From Anthropogastromicrobium sp050944455 (lineage in GTDB: Bacteria > Bacillota > Clostridia > Lachnospirales > Lachnospiraceae): a stretch of DNA of 37,901 bases. The position numbers and the translations under genes were made by a program. Location: positions 1 to 37,901 of the forward strand of contig JBMNRC010000026.1 of NCBI GenBank assembly GCA_050944455.1. Direction: 5' to 3'. The notes below the pieces were generated by a model. It had not been told where the DNA came from. It saw nothing but the letters and a program-made list of their open reading frames with translations, and did no database searches. Below, piece by piece: positions 15,996-23,087 of the stretch. How positions within the stretch are numbered: position 1 is the stretch's first letter; each line of letters begins with the position of its first letter.

Positions 15996-16805
15996 TCAGA
16001 CCATGTTTTCCCTGTTCTGTTCCGCTTCCTTTTCCCTGTCCTGCTTAATCAGGACGCGCAGCGCTCCGATGGCCGTGCGGATCGCGCCGTCCGTGTCATG
16101 GACCACAGGGTTGGGCAGTTTCGCCTTCGCCCGCTCCTGGTTGGCCATCACCAGGAATACGCTGCCGACCCTGACATGCAGGGAAGCTCCCACAATAAAC
16201 AGGGCGGCCGACTCCATCTCCGACGCAAGGCAGCCGAGCCTTTTCCAGGCTTCCCATTTGTTGAGCAGTTCATAGCCTACCGGCTTCGTCTCAGGCTCAT
16301 GCTGTCCGTAAAAGGCATCCTTGCACTCCACAACGCCCGTGTGATAGCGGAATTTCTGGGACCGGGCGGACTCGCGCAGCGCGTCGACAATGTCGATGTC
16401 CGCCACCGCCGGGTACTCGATCGGGGCGTATTCTTTGGATGTTCCTTCCATGCGGACTGCGCCTGTTGCGATCACCAGATCGCCGCTCTGCACCGGAAGC
16501 TGCATCCCGCCGCAGGTTCCGACCCGGATGAACGTGTCCGCGCCGCACTTTACCAGCTCCTCGAGAGCGATCGACGCGGAAGGGCCTCCGATTCCCGTGG
16601 AAGTGACGCTGACCTTTTCGCCGTCCAGCGTCCCGGTGCAGGTGACGAACTCGCGGCTGTCAGCGATCTGCACCGCGTCGTCGAAGTAAGCCGCGATTTT
16701 GCGGCAGCGCTTGGGATCTCCCGGCAGGATGACGTATTTTCCGACGTCCCCGGGGCCTACCTGAATATGATACTGCAATTGCTTGTTTTCACTGTAATTA
16801 ATCAT
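15996..16805 (-). CDS. udp: Uridine/nucleoside phosphorylase
   Basis: Splits uridine with phosphate into uracil and ribose 1-phosphate. The family I phosphorylase fold is shown by the phosphate-binding VILPGDPKRC, the IRVGTCGGMQ segment and the ASEMESAALF ribose-binding motif. The length is 269 residues. The start at 16805 (MINYSENKQ) has GGAGG five bases upstream; the in-frame ATG at 16820 lacks a ribosome site and contains this one. It is 55 bases after the oligopeptidase gene and 71 before uridine kinase. Purine-type specificity cannot be excluded from sequence alone. Confidence 0.9.
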   Translation of the reverse strand: MINYSENKQLQYHIQVGPGDVGKYVILPGDPKRCRKIAAYFDDAVQIADSREFVTCTGTLDGEKVSVTSTGIGGPSASIALEELVKCGADTFIRVGTCGGMQLPVQSGDLVIATGAVRMEGTSKEYAPIEYPAVADIDIVDALRESARSQKFRYHTGVVECKDAFYGQHEPETKPVGYELLNKWEAWKRLGCLASEMESAALFIVGASLHVRVGSVFLVMANQERAKAKLPNPVVHDTDGAIRTAIGALRVLIKQDREKEAEQNRENMV

Positions 16806-16860
16806 CTGTACCTCCGCCATGCCGCAGGCAGGTCATAAACCCGCGGAATCCCCGTCCGGG

Positions 16861-18570
16861 TTACTTCAGCTGGTGCGCCCTGATCCAGTCCATCACGCGC
16901 TCAGCCACATCTTTGACGCAGCCTTCCTCAAACGGGGAACGCAGGCCGGCGGCCTTCACGCCGTCCTCAAAACGCATCGTTCCCGCCTGGCGGACAAAGC
17001 GGTAATAGGTATCCCAGGCTTTTTCATGATCTTCATTGTCCATCAGGAAGAACTGCAGCGCGACGATCTCCGCCAGCGCGTAATCGATGTAATACAGCGG
17101 ATTCACGTAGATATGAAGCTTGTACTGCCAGCCGCCGCCCCTGTTGTAGAACGGAATGTCCTCATAATCCGTCAGGTGAGGCTGGAACTCCGCCAGAAGC
17201 CTCTTCCACTCTTCATTGCGCTCCTCCGGCGTCCATTCCGGATGCTCGTAGGCCGAATACTGGAAAGCGTCGACAATGCACGCGTAAGGGATAAAGGAAA
17301 GAGCGTCCTCCGTGTGGGCGAGATCGTACTTGTCCGCGCCGCGCTGATCCGCGTAGAACAGCCGGTGCCATTTCTGCGTCAGGAATTCCATCGACATCGA
17401 ATGGCACTCCGCGGTTTCCGCGGAGAACTCGCGGTCGGTTCTGCTGAGCTCCGGCATGCGGGCGGCTGTGTAATCCTCAAAAGCGTGCCCGCCCTCGTGG
17501 GTCAGAACCTCGACGTCATCCCCGCTTCCGTTGAAATTCGAGAAAATAAACGGAGCCTTGTAGTTCTCCAGGGACGCGGTGTAGCCTCCCGGAGCCTTTC
17601 CGGGGCGGGAGTCCGCGTCGATCAGCTCTCCGTCCATCATGAAATCGTAAAATTCCTTCGTTTCCGGGGAAACCGCCGCAAACATTTTGCGGCCGGCTTC
17701 CAGGATATCCTGCGGAGTCCCCGCCGGATGCGAATTTCCATCCCCGAACATCACCAGGTCATCGTAGGCGCGCCATTTTCCTCCGCCGAGTCCGATACGC
17801 TCCGCCTGCATGCGCTTCATCTCCGTAACCAGCGGGACGAGATCCCGGGCTACCTGCCTGCGGAACGAAATCACCTGCGGAGCCCCGTAGCCGTAGCGGC
17901 TCATGCGGATGTTGCCGAGGTCGATGAAGTTTTTGTATCCCATCAGGTGAGCCTGCTCCGTGCGGTTCTTCACCATCTGGTCGTAAATGTCATCCAGCTC
18001 GGCGCGGTGGCTGTCAAAGAATTCGCCTTCCGCCTTCCAGGCCGCCTTGCGGACGGCGCGGTCCCCGTCCGCCTTGTACGTGCGGATCTGTTCCACCGTG
18101 AGTTTCCTGCCTTGGAACGGAATCTGCGCGGAAGAATAGATCTCATAATACTTCGTCGACAGGGCGTTCTCCTTCTGCATCAGGGGAACTACCGCGTCAT
18201 TCATCCCGCGCACCGCGTTCCCGCGCTTCTCGAAATAAAAATCCCCGAGCTGTTTCTTCAGTTCATCCAGATACGGGGACTGCATCAGAACCTTATTGAA
18301 CTCCGCGTCCGCGCTTCTCACCTTCGGGGTGTTCGCGTCCATGTAATCCTGCTCGCCGCGGTAGAACGCGTCGCGGGTGTCCTGCGAATTGCGGATCAGC
18401 GCTACCGTTTCGACGGTTGAGAAATCCGCGATAAGCCTGTCGTAATCGTCCAGCACCCTGATCTGCTCCGAAGCGCTGCCTGCCGTGCGCAGCTGTTCCG
18501 TCAGGTTCTTCATCCGGCGGACTGTCTCATCAACATCAGGACGCTCATATCTGATTTCTGAAAACTTCAT
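16861..18570 (-). CDS. M3-family oligoendopeptidase (PepF-like)
   Basis: Cytoplasmic zinc metallopeptidase of 569 residues that cuts short peptides. The zinc site is HEGGH at 358-362, with the third ligand in the following helix (ETAECHSMSMEFL, about 385-397). The long helical N-terminal part and the C-terminal DYALAEIVALQFF helix are typical of M3 peptidases; the length fits the M3B branch. The start at 18570 has an AGGAGG site. It is first in a unit with udp and udk, behind a near-consensus promoter (18624-18652). The functional link between peptide breakdown and uridine salvage is only that of general nutrient recycling. Confidence 0.93.
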   Translation of the reverse strand: MKFSEIRYERPDVDETVRRMKNLTEQLRTAGSASEQIRVLDDYDRLIADFSTVETVALIRNSQDTRDAFYRGEQDYMDANTPKVRSADAEFNKVLMQSPYLDELKKQLGDFYFEKRGNAVRGMNDAVVPLMQKENALSTKYYEIYSSAQIPFQGRKLTVEQIRTYKADGDRAVRKAAWKAEGEFFDSHRAELDDIYDQMVKNRTEQAHLMGYKNFIDLGNIRMSRYGYGAPQVISFRRQVARDLVPLVTEMKRMQAERIGLGGGKWRAYDDLVMFGDGNSHPAGTPQDILEAGRKMFAAVSPETKEFYDFMMDGELIDADSRPGKAPGGYTASLENYKAPFIFSNFNGSGDDVEVLTHEGGHAFEDYTAARMPELSRTDREFSAETAECHSMSMEFLTQKWHRLFYADQRGADKYDLAHTEDALSFIPYACIVDAFQYSAYEHPEWTPEERNEEWKRLLAEFQPHLTDYEDIPFYNRGGGWQYKLHIYVNPLYYIDYALAEIVALQFFLMDNEDHEKAWDTYYRFVRQAGTMRFEDGVKAAGLRSPFEEGCVKDVAERVMDWIRAHQLK

Positions 18571-18623
18571 ATCTTTGATCCTCCTGCGGGCTGCTCTGTC
18601 ACAGCCTTTGTACTGATGTCTTT

Positions 18624-18652
18624 ATTATACGTGATCAAACCGGAAATGTGAA
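18624..18652 (-). promoter_or_regulatory. Predicted promoter of the pepF-udp-udk unit
   Basis: The minus strand has TTCACA, a 17-base spacer and a perfect TATAAT, with the start near 18617 and a leader of about 47 bases. Confidence 0.75.
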
Positions 18653-18687
18653 CGCTTTGCCCCCGCTCCGCAGCTGCGGAAGCAATC

Positions 18688-18746
18688 AAAAGGACGGAAC
18701 CGCTGCCAGCCGTGCTGATTAAGCGCTGCGGCACCGATCCCGTCCT
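18688..18746 (-). terminator. Possible terminator after the 18919 gene
   Basis: AGGACGG and CCGTCCT enclose a GC-rich loop that can pair further, followed on the minus strand by TTTT. The rest of 18571-18918 holds only the promoter of the next unit and no gene. Confidence 0.4.
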
Positions 18747-18918
18747 GATATCCAATATTAATTTTATCGATTTAGGTTTTTATTGATACAGATTGTTTAG
18801 TGTCTCCGGATTATCCGGTCCGGATGAAACTATTCCGGTGTGGTCTTCCGGGCAGGACTCTGTCCCATCCTTTTTCGCGGGCCCGTCTCTGCCGGTCCCT
18901 TTCCCGCCGCGTAAAATA

Positions 18919-19485
18919 TCAGCTGATTGACAGCCGCGGGTATCCGATCAGGTCATACACTGACAGGATGTCATCCAGAAGATCGCTCATCGCCTCGACC
19001 TCTCTGCGGCTCTGATTGTAAGCCTTTTTGCGGAGACGCATGTTCCCGCTGTCGGTGTAATGCTCGGTGTCCGTCTCCCACTTCGTGATCAGATGAAACA
19101 TCGACGGAAGGAAAAAGCTGTACAGCAGGGCCAGCCATATCTCAGTCCGGCGGATATTTTCCCGGTCTCCCGTGCGGATAAGATCTTTCCAGAAACTCCC
19201 CAGGCCGTCCACCCTTGCGCTGACCGCATACTTTGCCATCACGCTTTTATACTCTTCATTTTCGGTCTGCACGTCCGTAAGCGGGCTGACACCGTAGATA
19301 TCAGAGAGTGCACACTGCTGGAGATGACAGATGAGATCCTCCTTTCGATCGCATCCGGACACCTGGACCATTTTTGCGGTGGTCAGCCAGAAAAAGATTT
19401 CTCCCGAATCATCTCCCGTGATGCTGCTGAAACTTTTTTCAAAATCGTAGTACTGCCTGCGCAGCTTTTTCTCTCTCGCATTCAT
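18919..19485 (-). CDS. Hypothetical protein, 188 residues
   Basis: No family recognised. A soluble, mixed-charge protein, likely largely helical (LWLALL-type and LLDDILSVYDLIG segments), with two Cys (GCDRK and LQQCAL) and no signal peptide. One hydrophobic stretch (EIWLALLYSFFLPSMFHLI, about 113-131) could be buried or membrane-associated. The start at 19485 has GGGAGG eleven bases and AGGGA five bases upstream. It is monocistronic with a near-perfect promoter at 19632-19660, whose start point lies on a 15-base palindrome, so it looks like a regulated gene. Codon use is like its neighbours. Confidence 0.75.
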   Translation of the reverse strand: MNAREKKLRRQYYDFEKSFSSITGDDSGEIFFWLTTAKMVQVSGCDRKEDLICHLQQCALSDIYGVSPLTDVQTENEEYKSVMAKYAVSARVDGLGSFWKDLIRTGDRENIRRTEIWLALLYSFFLPSMFHLITKWETDTEHYTDSGNMRLRKKAYNQSRREVEAMSDLLDDILSVYDLIGYPRLSIS

Positions 19486-19608
19486 GTCATCCCTGCCTCC
19501 CGGCGTATAAAATTTAGTACTTCTGCCGGAAGCGCCCTCTTTTTTTATCAGCTCCTGCTTCGAACAATAGAAATAACGTACAAGAATTGCTCTGATAACG
19601 CAGAAAAA

Positions 19609-19623
19609 ACGTCAAAATGACGT
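19609..19623. promoter_or_regulatory. Palindrome at the start point of the 18919 gene
   Basis: ACGTCA AAA TGACGT is a perfect 6+6 inverted repeat immediately downstream of the predicted transcription start (about 19625), a typical repressor-operator position. Confidence 0.45.
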
Positions 19624-19631
19624 CCGGAACT

Positions 19632-19660
19632 ATCATAAACAGATGTCGGGGTGTTGTCAA
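19632..19660 (-). promoter_or_regulatory. Predicted promoter of the 18919 gene
   Basis: The minus strand has a perfect TTGACA, a 17-base spacer and TATGAT. The leader is about 140 bases. The remainder of 19661-19805 shows only a symmetrical hairpin (19745-19774) without a U-tract. Confidence 0.75.
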
Positions 19661-19805
19661 GTAATATCAGTAAAAGTTTACCATACCAATATTTTTGCCT
19701 TCTCACCCGCGCTCTCAGCAGGGAACGAATGACGCTCAGTCCGTGCCGCAGCCTGTTTAAGAACAGGAAACGGCCTGACTCATGGTTTTACTGAAAAGAC
19801 CCGGA

Positions 19806-20684
19806 TCAGAACGTGATGCCCGCCAGTTCGATGAGCAGTCCCCAGAAAACGCCGATCACATAAAGCATTGCGGCAATCTTGATATTTTCCTTCGGGTGCC
19901 TGTCATTGGTCCGGAAAAGAACCAGCAGGCCGACTCCCGCTCCCACGAGAAGGCCGGCCATCATCTGTCCCGCACCGAGCATTCCGTCCAGATACAGCTG
20001 CGTGATCAGTACCGAAGACGCGCAGTTGGGGATCAGGCCGAACGCCGCTGCCAGGAAGGTCCCGAATACCGGCTTACCGGTCAGGAACCCGGCCACGCGC
20101 TGCTCGCCGAGTCCTTCCACGGCGATCGTCAGAATGACCGTGATCACAAACACAAAGAGAATGATATGCAGGGTGTGAACCAGCGCGGACCTGAAAACGG
20201 ATCCTTCTTCCTTCTCATATCCGCAGTGCTCCTCATCGCAAAGGTCCCGCACATGCTTTTCCGTTTTGTATTTATATCGGGTAAAGCGCAGCAGGAAATC
20301 CACGCCCAGGCCCGAAACAGCGCCCAGCGCGGCTTTCGCGAGCAGAATCCGCAGAATCACCGAAAGCTCCACCTGTTCGGAGATGAAAATCGGAAGCATC
20401 TCGTCCGAAGTCGACAGAAATACCGCCAGCAGCGTCCCGATCGAGATCAGTCCTCCGGAGTACAGGCTGGCAGCCGCGGCGGAGAACCCGCACTGCGGGA
20501 CAATTCCGACCGCCGCGCCGACGAGCGGCCCGAAACGGCCGACGCTGGAGATCAGCTTCGCGGAATGATCGGAAGTTCTGCGCTCGAGCGCTTCCATAAT
20601 CAGATATGTGACAAAGAGAAACGGAATCAGTTTCACCGTATCCGCCGCGGCGTCCTTCAGCGCGTCAAAGATCATGGCGCCCAT
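19806..20684 (-). CDS. ArsP_2/putative manganese transporter-like membrane protein
   Basis: Polytopic membrane protein of 292 residues with about eight to ten helices. Two related motifs, GIVPQCGFSAAAASLYSGG (about 60-78) and GLIPNCASSVLITQLYLDG (about 220-238), show an internal duplication typical of the putative 10-TM heavy-metal exporter family (ArsP_2). Each carries a Pro-x-Cys, a likely metal-binding pair. A cytoplasmic His/Cys-containing loop (CDEEHCGYEKEE) lies between the halves. The ATG at 20684 is chosen because GGGGGAG lies six bases upstream; a GTG at 20690 overlaps that site. It starts two bases after the Fur-family gene stop, so both are one operon and the metal is probably the regulator's ligand. 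Which metal, and direction of transport, are unknown. Confidence 0.82.
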   Translation of the reverse strand: MGAMIFDALKDAAADTVKLIPFLFVTYLIMEALERRTSDHSAKLISSVGRFGPLVGAAVGIVPQCGFSAAAASLYSGGLISIGTLLAVFLSTSDEMLPIFISEQVELSVILRILLAKAALGAVSGLGVDFLLRFTRYKYKTEKHVRDLCDEEHCGYEKEEGSVFRSALVHTLHIILFVFVITVILTIAVEGLGEQRVAGFLTGKPVFGTFLAAAFGLIPNCASSVLITQLYLDGMLGAGQMMAGLLVGAGVGLLVLFRTNDRHPKENIKIAAMLYVIGVFWGLLIELAGITF

Positions 20685-20686
20685 CG

Positions 20687-21208
20687 TCACTCCCCCGTTC
20701 TTCCGCTGGATGTCAGATGAACAGCCCCGTCAGGTTTGCTTCCCGGTTCCGGCATGCGGATGCCCTCGGGGATCTTCCCGCCCCGCGGCAGCCTTCCCTC
20801 CGCAGCCAGCTTTTCGCGGCATTCCCGGCACAGACCGATGAGCATCGATTCGCCGCAGTCCAGAAGAAAGCCGTGTTCTTTCATCAGATGATCCGAGATT
20901 TCTTCCATGAAACCGCAGTTCAGATGAATGATCTTCCCGCATCTCGAACAATAGAGATGCAGATGCCTGCCGCATTCCATTTTCGGGCGGAGATACTGGT
21001 AAAACTTCTCGTCTTCCTCCGCGATTTTATGGCCCTGCAGGATTTTATCCCGTTCCATCCGGTCCAGGTTGCGGTAGACCGTCGTCAGGTTGATGGTCAT
21101 CCCCTCCGCCGCCATCCGCCGGCGGAGATCGGAAGCGCTGACTTTCTGGTCCGGATGCTGTTCAAAAAAGTTCATGATCCAGTCGCGGTACCTGGTCTTA
21201 TATTCCAT
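20687..21208 (-). CDS. Fur-family metal-responsive repressor
   Basis: Transcription factor of 173 residues. The N-terminal winged helix has TINLTTVYRNLDRMERD (recognition helix, about 38-54). The C-terminal dimer domain has the metal-binding segment RHLHLYC and two CxxC pairs (Cys87/90 and Cys127/130) for structural zinc. A Pro/Gly-rich tail of about 35 residues exceeds the usual end. It is likely to be a Zur-type or related sensor controlling its own operon with the exporter-like protein downstream. Two matching 13-base palindromes flank its promoter. The start at 21208 has AAGGAG. Exact metal is not decided by the sequence. Confidence 0.92.
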   Translation of the reverse strand: MEYKTRYRDWIMNFFEQHPDQKVSASDLRRRMAAEGMTINLTTVYRNLDRMERDKILQGHKIAEEDEKFYQYLRPKMECGRHLHLYCSRCGKIIHLNCGFMEEISDHLMKEHGFLLDCGESMLIGLCRECREKLAAEGRLPRGGKIPEGIRMPEPGSKPDGAVHLTSSGRTGE

Positions 21209-21296
21209 AGCTTACAGCTCCTTATCGATTCGGCCCGGGATTCCGCTCTCCCCTCTTCGGGCAATGTCCCCGCGCTATCCGGGCCAGGCAAAATTT

Positions 21297-21309
21297 GCAA
21301 ATCAGTTGC
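21297..21309. promoter_or_regulatory. Downstream operator of the fur-type operon
   Basis: GCAAATCAGTTGC is a near palindrome (5 of 6 pairs) lying 15-25 bases after the predicted start point. It is followed by GTTTT, as in the second copy at 21361. Confidence 0.55.
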
Positions 21310-21329
21310 GTTTTAGCGCAGCGTACGCT

Positions 21330-21357
21330 ATTATACCGGATCGCTCTGTTATGTCAA
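21330..21357 (-). promoter_or_regulatory. Promoter of the fur-type repressor and exporter operon
   Basis: A perfect TTGACA, a 16-base spacer and a perfect TATAAT stand on the minus strand, with start near 21323 and a leader of about 115 bases. It is flanked on both sides by the operator copies, so looping or road-block repression is possible. Confidence 0.75.
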
Positions 21358-21360
21358 TAT

Positions 21361-21373
21361 GCAGATCATTTGC
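21361..21373. promoter_or_regulatory. Upstream operator of the fur-type operon
   Basis: GCAGATCATTTGC matches the other operator at 11 of 13 positions and is followed by the same GTTTT. It touches the -35 box. Confidence 0.55.
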
Positions 21374-21442
21374 GTTTTGCTCCGGCCAGCCGGGGTACCG
21401 CAGTATCAAAAGCTCACCCATAGCGCGCATAGCGCTCATACT

Positions 21443-21478
21443 AAAAAAGCCCGCCGGGGTTTCAACCGCCCGGCAGGC
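21443..21478 (-). terminator. Intrinsic terminator downstream of the aldolase-like gene
   Basis: GCCTGCCGGG and CCCGGCGGGC (one G-U pair) form a 10-bp stem followed on the minus strand by six T. It lies 220 bases after the aldolase stop; between them are the 20-bp repeats. Confidence 0.85.
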
Positions 21479-21532
21479 CTGAATTTTCAGTCTGGTCCGA
21501 TCGTCCGATCAGAAATGATGATTGAACGGGAA

Positions 21533-21624
21533 CTGTTTATCACTATCTTCAGCTGTTTGTCACTGTCTTCTGCTGTTTGTCACTGTCTTCAGCTGTTTGT
21601 CACTGTCTTCTGCTGTTTTCACTG
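21533..21624. repeat. 20-bp tandem repeats, about 4.5 copies
   Basis: CTGTTTGTCACTGTCTTCAG-type units start at 21533, 21553, 21573 and 21593, and a partial one at 21613. Copies alternate CAG and CTG at the end. There are no unique spacers, so this is not a CRISPR array. Confidence 0.9.
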
Positions 21625-21696
21625 TTTTCCGCCGTTCCTCTTTCCCAGCGGCGGAGACGCTCAGTCCCGGCTTCACAAAAAACGGCCCGGTGAAAC

Positions 21697-22728
21697 TCAG
21701 TGATTCGTGTTGATCAGTTTGGAGTAGCTCTTCAGGTATCCGTCCCTGTCCCACAGCGCGTCGTCAGGCGCGACCGGGGAAGCGCCGGTTTTTTCCGCCA
21801 GAAGCGCGGCAAGGCAGTTCTTCTCGAAGATCATGCACTGCGCCGTCACGTCATCCATGCTGCTTCCGGTGCAGAGCGCCCCTTTGCCCTTCACGAGGAA
21901 CGCGTCACAGCTGCGGAACGCCTCGCTCACCGCCCCGGCGTCCTCCAGAGAAGGCACGCACGGGACGGATACGCCGGCAATCTGCGCAAAATCCTCAATA
22001 TAAGCCGGCAGTTCCTTCCCTTTCGCTGAAACCAGCATCGTGTACGGGGTTTTCGCCAGCACGGCGACTCTCCCGGCCGGAACAAAAGCGCTTCCGGTCA
22101 CATCCTCGTTGACGGAAAAATCCCCCTGCGGCGTACTGCTGAGATAGCCGAATGGAAGCTCCGGGAGGTTTTCCCCGCACATTTTCCGATACCAGCCGCG
22201 GGAAATCTCTTCCAGATGATGGCAGCTCTCGAAGGCCGCTTCTTTGGAAACGCCGAAGCCGACCGCCCCGTGGTGCTGCATCAGAAAACCGTTCTGCCCG
22301 GGATGGCCGTGCACCGCGCTGCGCATGTTGGCCTGGATTTCCCTCGACGCGTTGCGCCCGTAGCGGCTGCAGGGAATCAGCTCCTCCGCGCGGATATCCT
22401 CCCCGGAAACCGAGAGAGCGGAGGCATACGGCTGGTGCGTGTGAATCACGAAGTTTACATCCGGGCGCTCCTGGTAGATCTGGCTGTGGACGCCTCTCTC
22501 GCTGGACGGCAGAATCTCCCCCTCCCAGCTCAGATCCGCGATATTCACCACGACGATGTCATTTTCGGAAAGGGTGTCGTAAGCCCTGCCGGTCGGGGTA
22601 ATCACGAACTGGGTTTCGGAAATCCTGGCGCTGATATTTCCCCACGTTCTCGCGATCAGTCCCTCCCTCACCAGTTCATGCCCGGCGGAAAGAACCAGTT
22701 TTCTAGCTTCCTGCAGCTGATAAGCCAT
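21697..22728 (-). CDS. Tandem class II aldolase/adducin-like protein
   Basis: Cytoplasmic protein of 343 residues. Residues 1-200 match the class II (FucA/AraD) aldolase fold: GNISARI, TPTGRAYDTL, an HxH zinc pair (VIHTHQPYASAL) and a third His in QHHGAVGFG. Residues 215-325 repeat the fold in decayed form (AFLVKGKGALCTGSSMDD), without the HxH, so only the first half can be catalytic. Such double-domain proteins are seen in Clostridia, often of unknown substrate; sugar-phosphate aldol cleavage or epimerisation is the family chemistry. The start at 22728 has AGGGAGG. It appears monocistronic, with a terminator at 21443-21478. Confidence 0.85.
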   Translation of the reverse strand: MAYQLQEARKLVLSAGHELVREGLIARTWGNISARISETQFVITPTGRAYDTLSENDIVVVNIADLSWEGEILPSSERGVHSQIYQERPDVNFVIHTHQPYASALSVSGEDIRAEELIPCSRYGRNASREIQANMRSAVHGHPGQNGFLMQHHGAVGFGVSKEAAFESCHHLEEISRGWYRKMCGENLPELPFGYLSSTPQGDFSVNEDVTGSAFVPAGRVAVLAKTPYTMLVSAKGKELPAYIEDFAQIAGVSVPCVPSLEDAGAVSEAFRSCDAFLVKGKGALCTGSSMDDVTAQCMIFEKNCLAALLAEKTGASPVAPDDALWDRDGYLKSYSKLINTNH

Positions 22729-22845
22729 GATAACAAACCTCCCTGAATGTAAAGAACTGAATACCGTTTCTGAGGCGCAGACGGTCACGTCCCGGCGCCT
22801 GTCTTTTCCCACGGGATATTGTAGCGGCTTCGCCCGCAAAACGCA

Positions 22846-22879
22846 ACAGGCCCGGGAGACTGTCCTCTCCCGGGCCTGT
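22846..22879 (-). terminator. Strong hairpin after the Thr/Glu-rich secreted protein gene
   Basis: ACAGGCCCGGGAGA pairs perfectly with TCTCCCGGGCCTGT (14 bp, 6-base loop). On the minus strand it is followed by TTGCGTTTTGC, a weak U-tract. It is the likely end of the 23088-25430 transcript. The rest of 22729-23087 holds no gene; a degenerate TTCAGATGC repeat occurs at 22938 and 23012. Confidence 0.65.
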
Positions 22880-23087
22880 GCGGATACAGAATCCGCGGGC
22901 CTTCACTTTTCGAAGGCATTTGCGTTTCCGCAGGTCTTTCAGATGCTCTCAGGGCTTCGCGGCGCCGCGGCTTTCCCAGCCGCTCTCAGCGCATCTCTGG
23001 CCCGTAGGCCATTCAGATGCCCTCAGAATTTCCCGATGCCCTGCGGCTTACGGATCATGCTTTTGCTTTTTCCCTTCCGCCCCGAAA

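Noticed and set aside
22846..22879. Third copy of the Fur-type operator (TTGCGTTTTGC near 22835)
   Set aside because: Only the trailing TTGCGTTTTGC matches. The palindromic GCAAAT half is absent, so it is likely chance.
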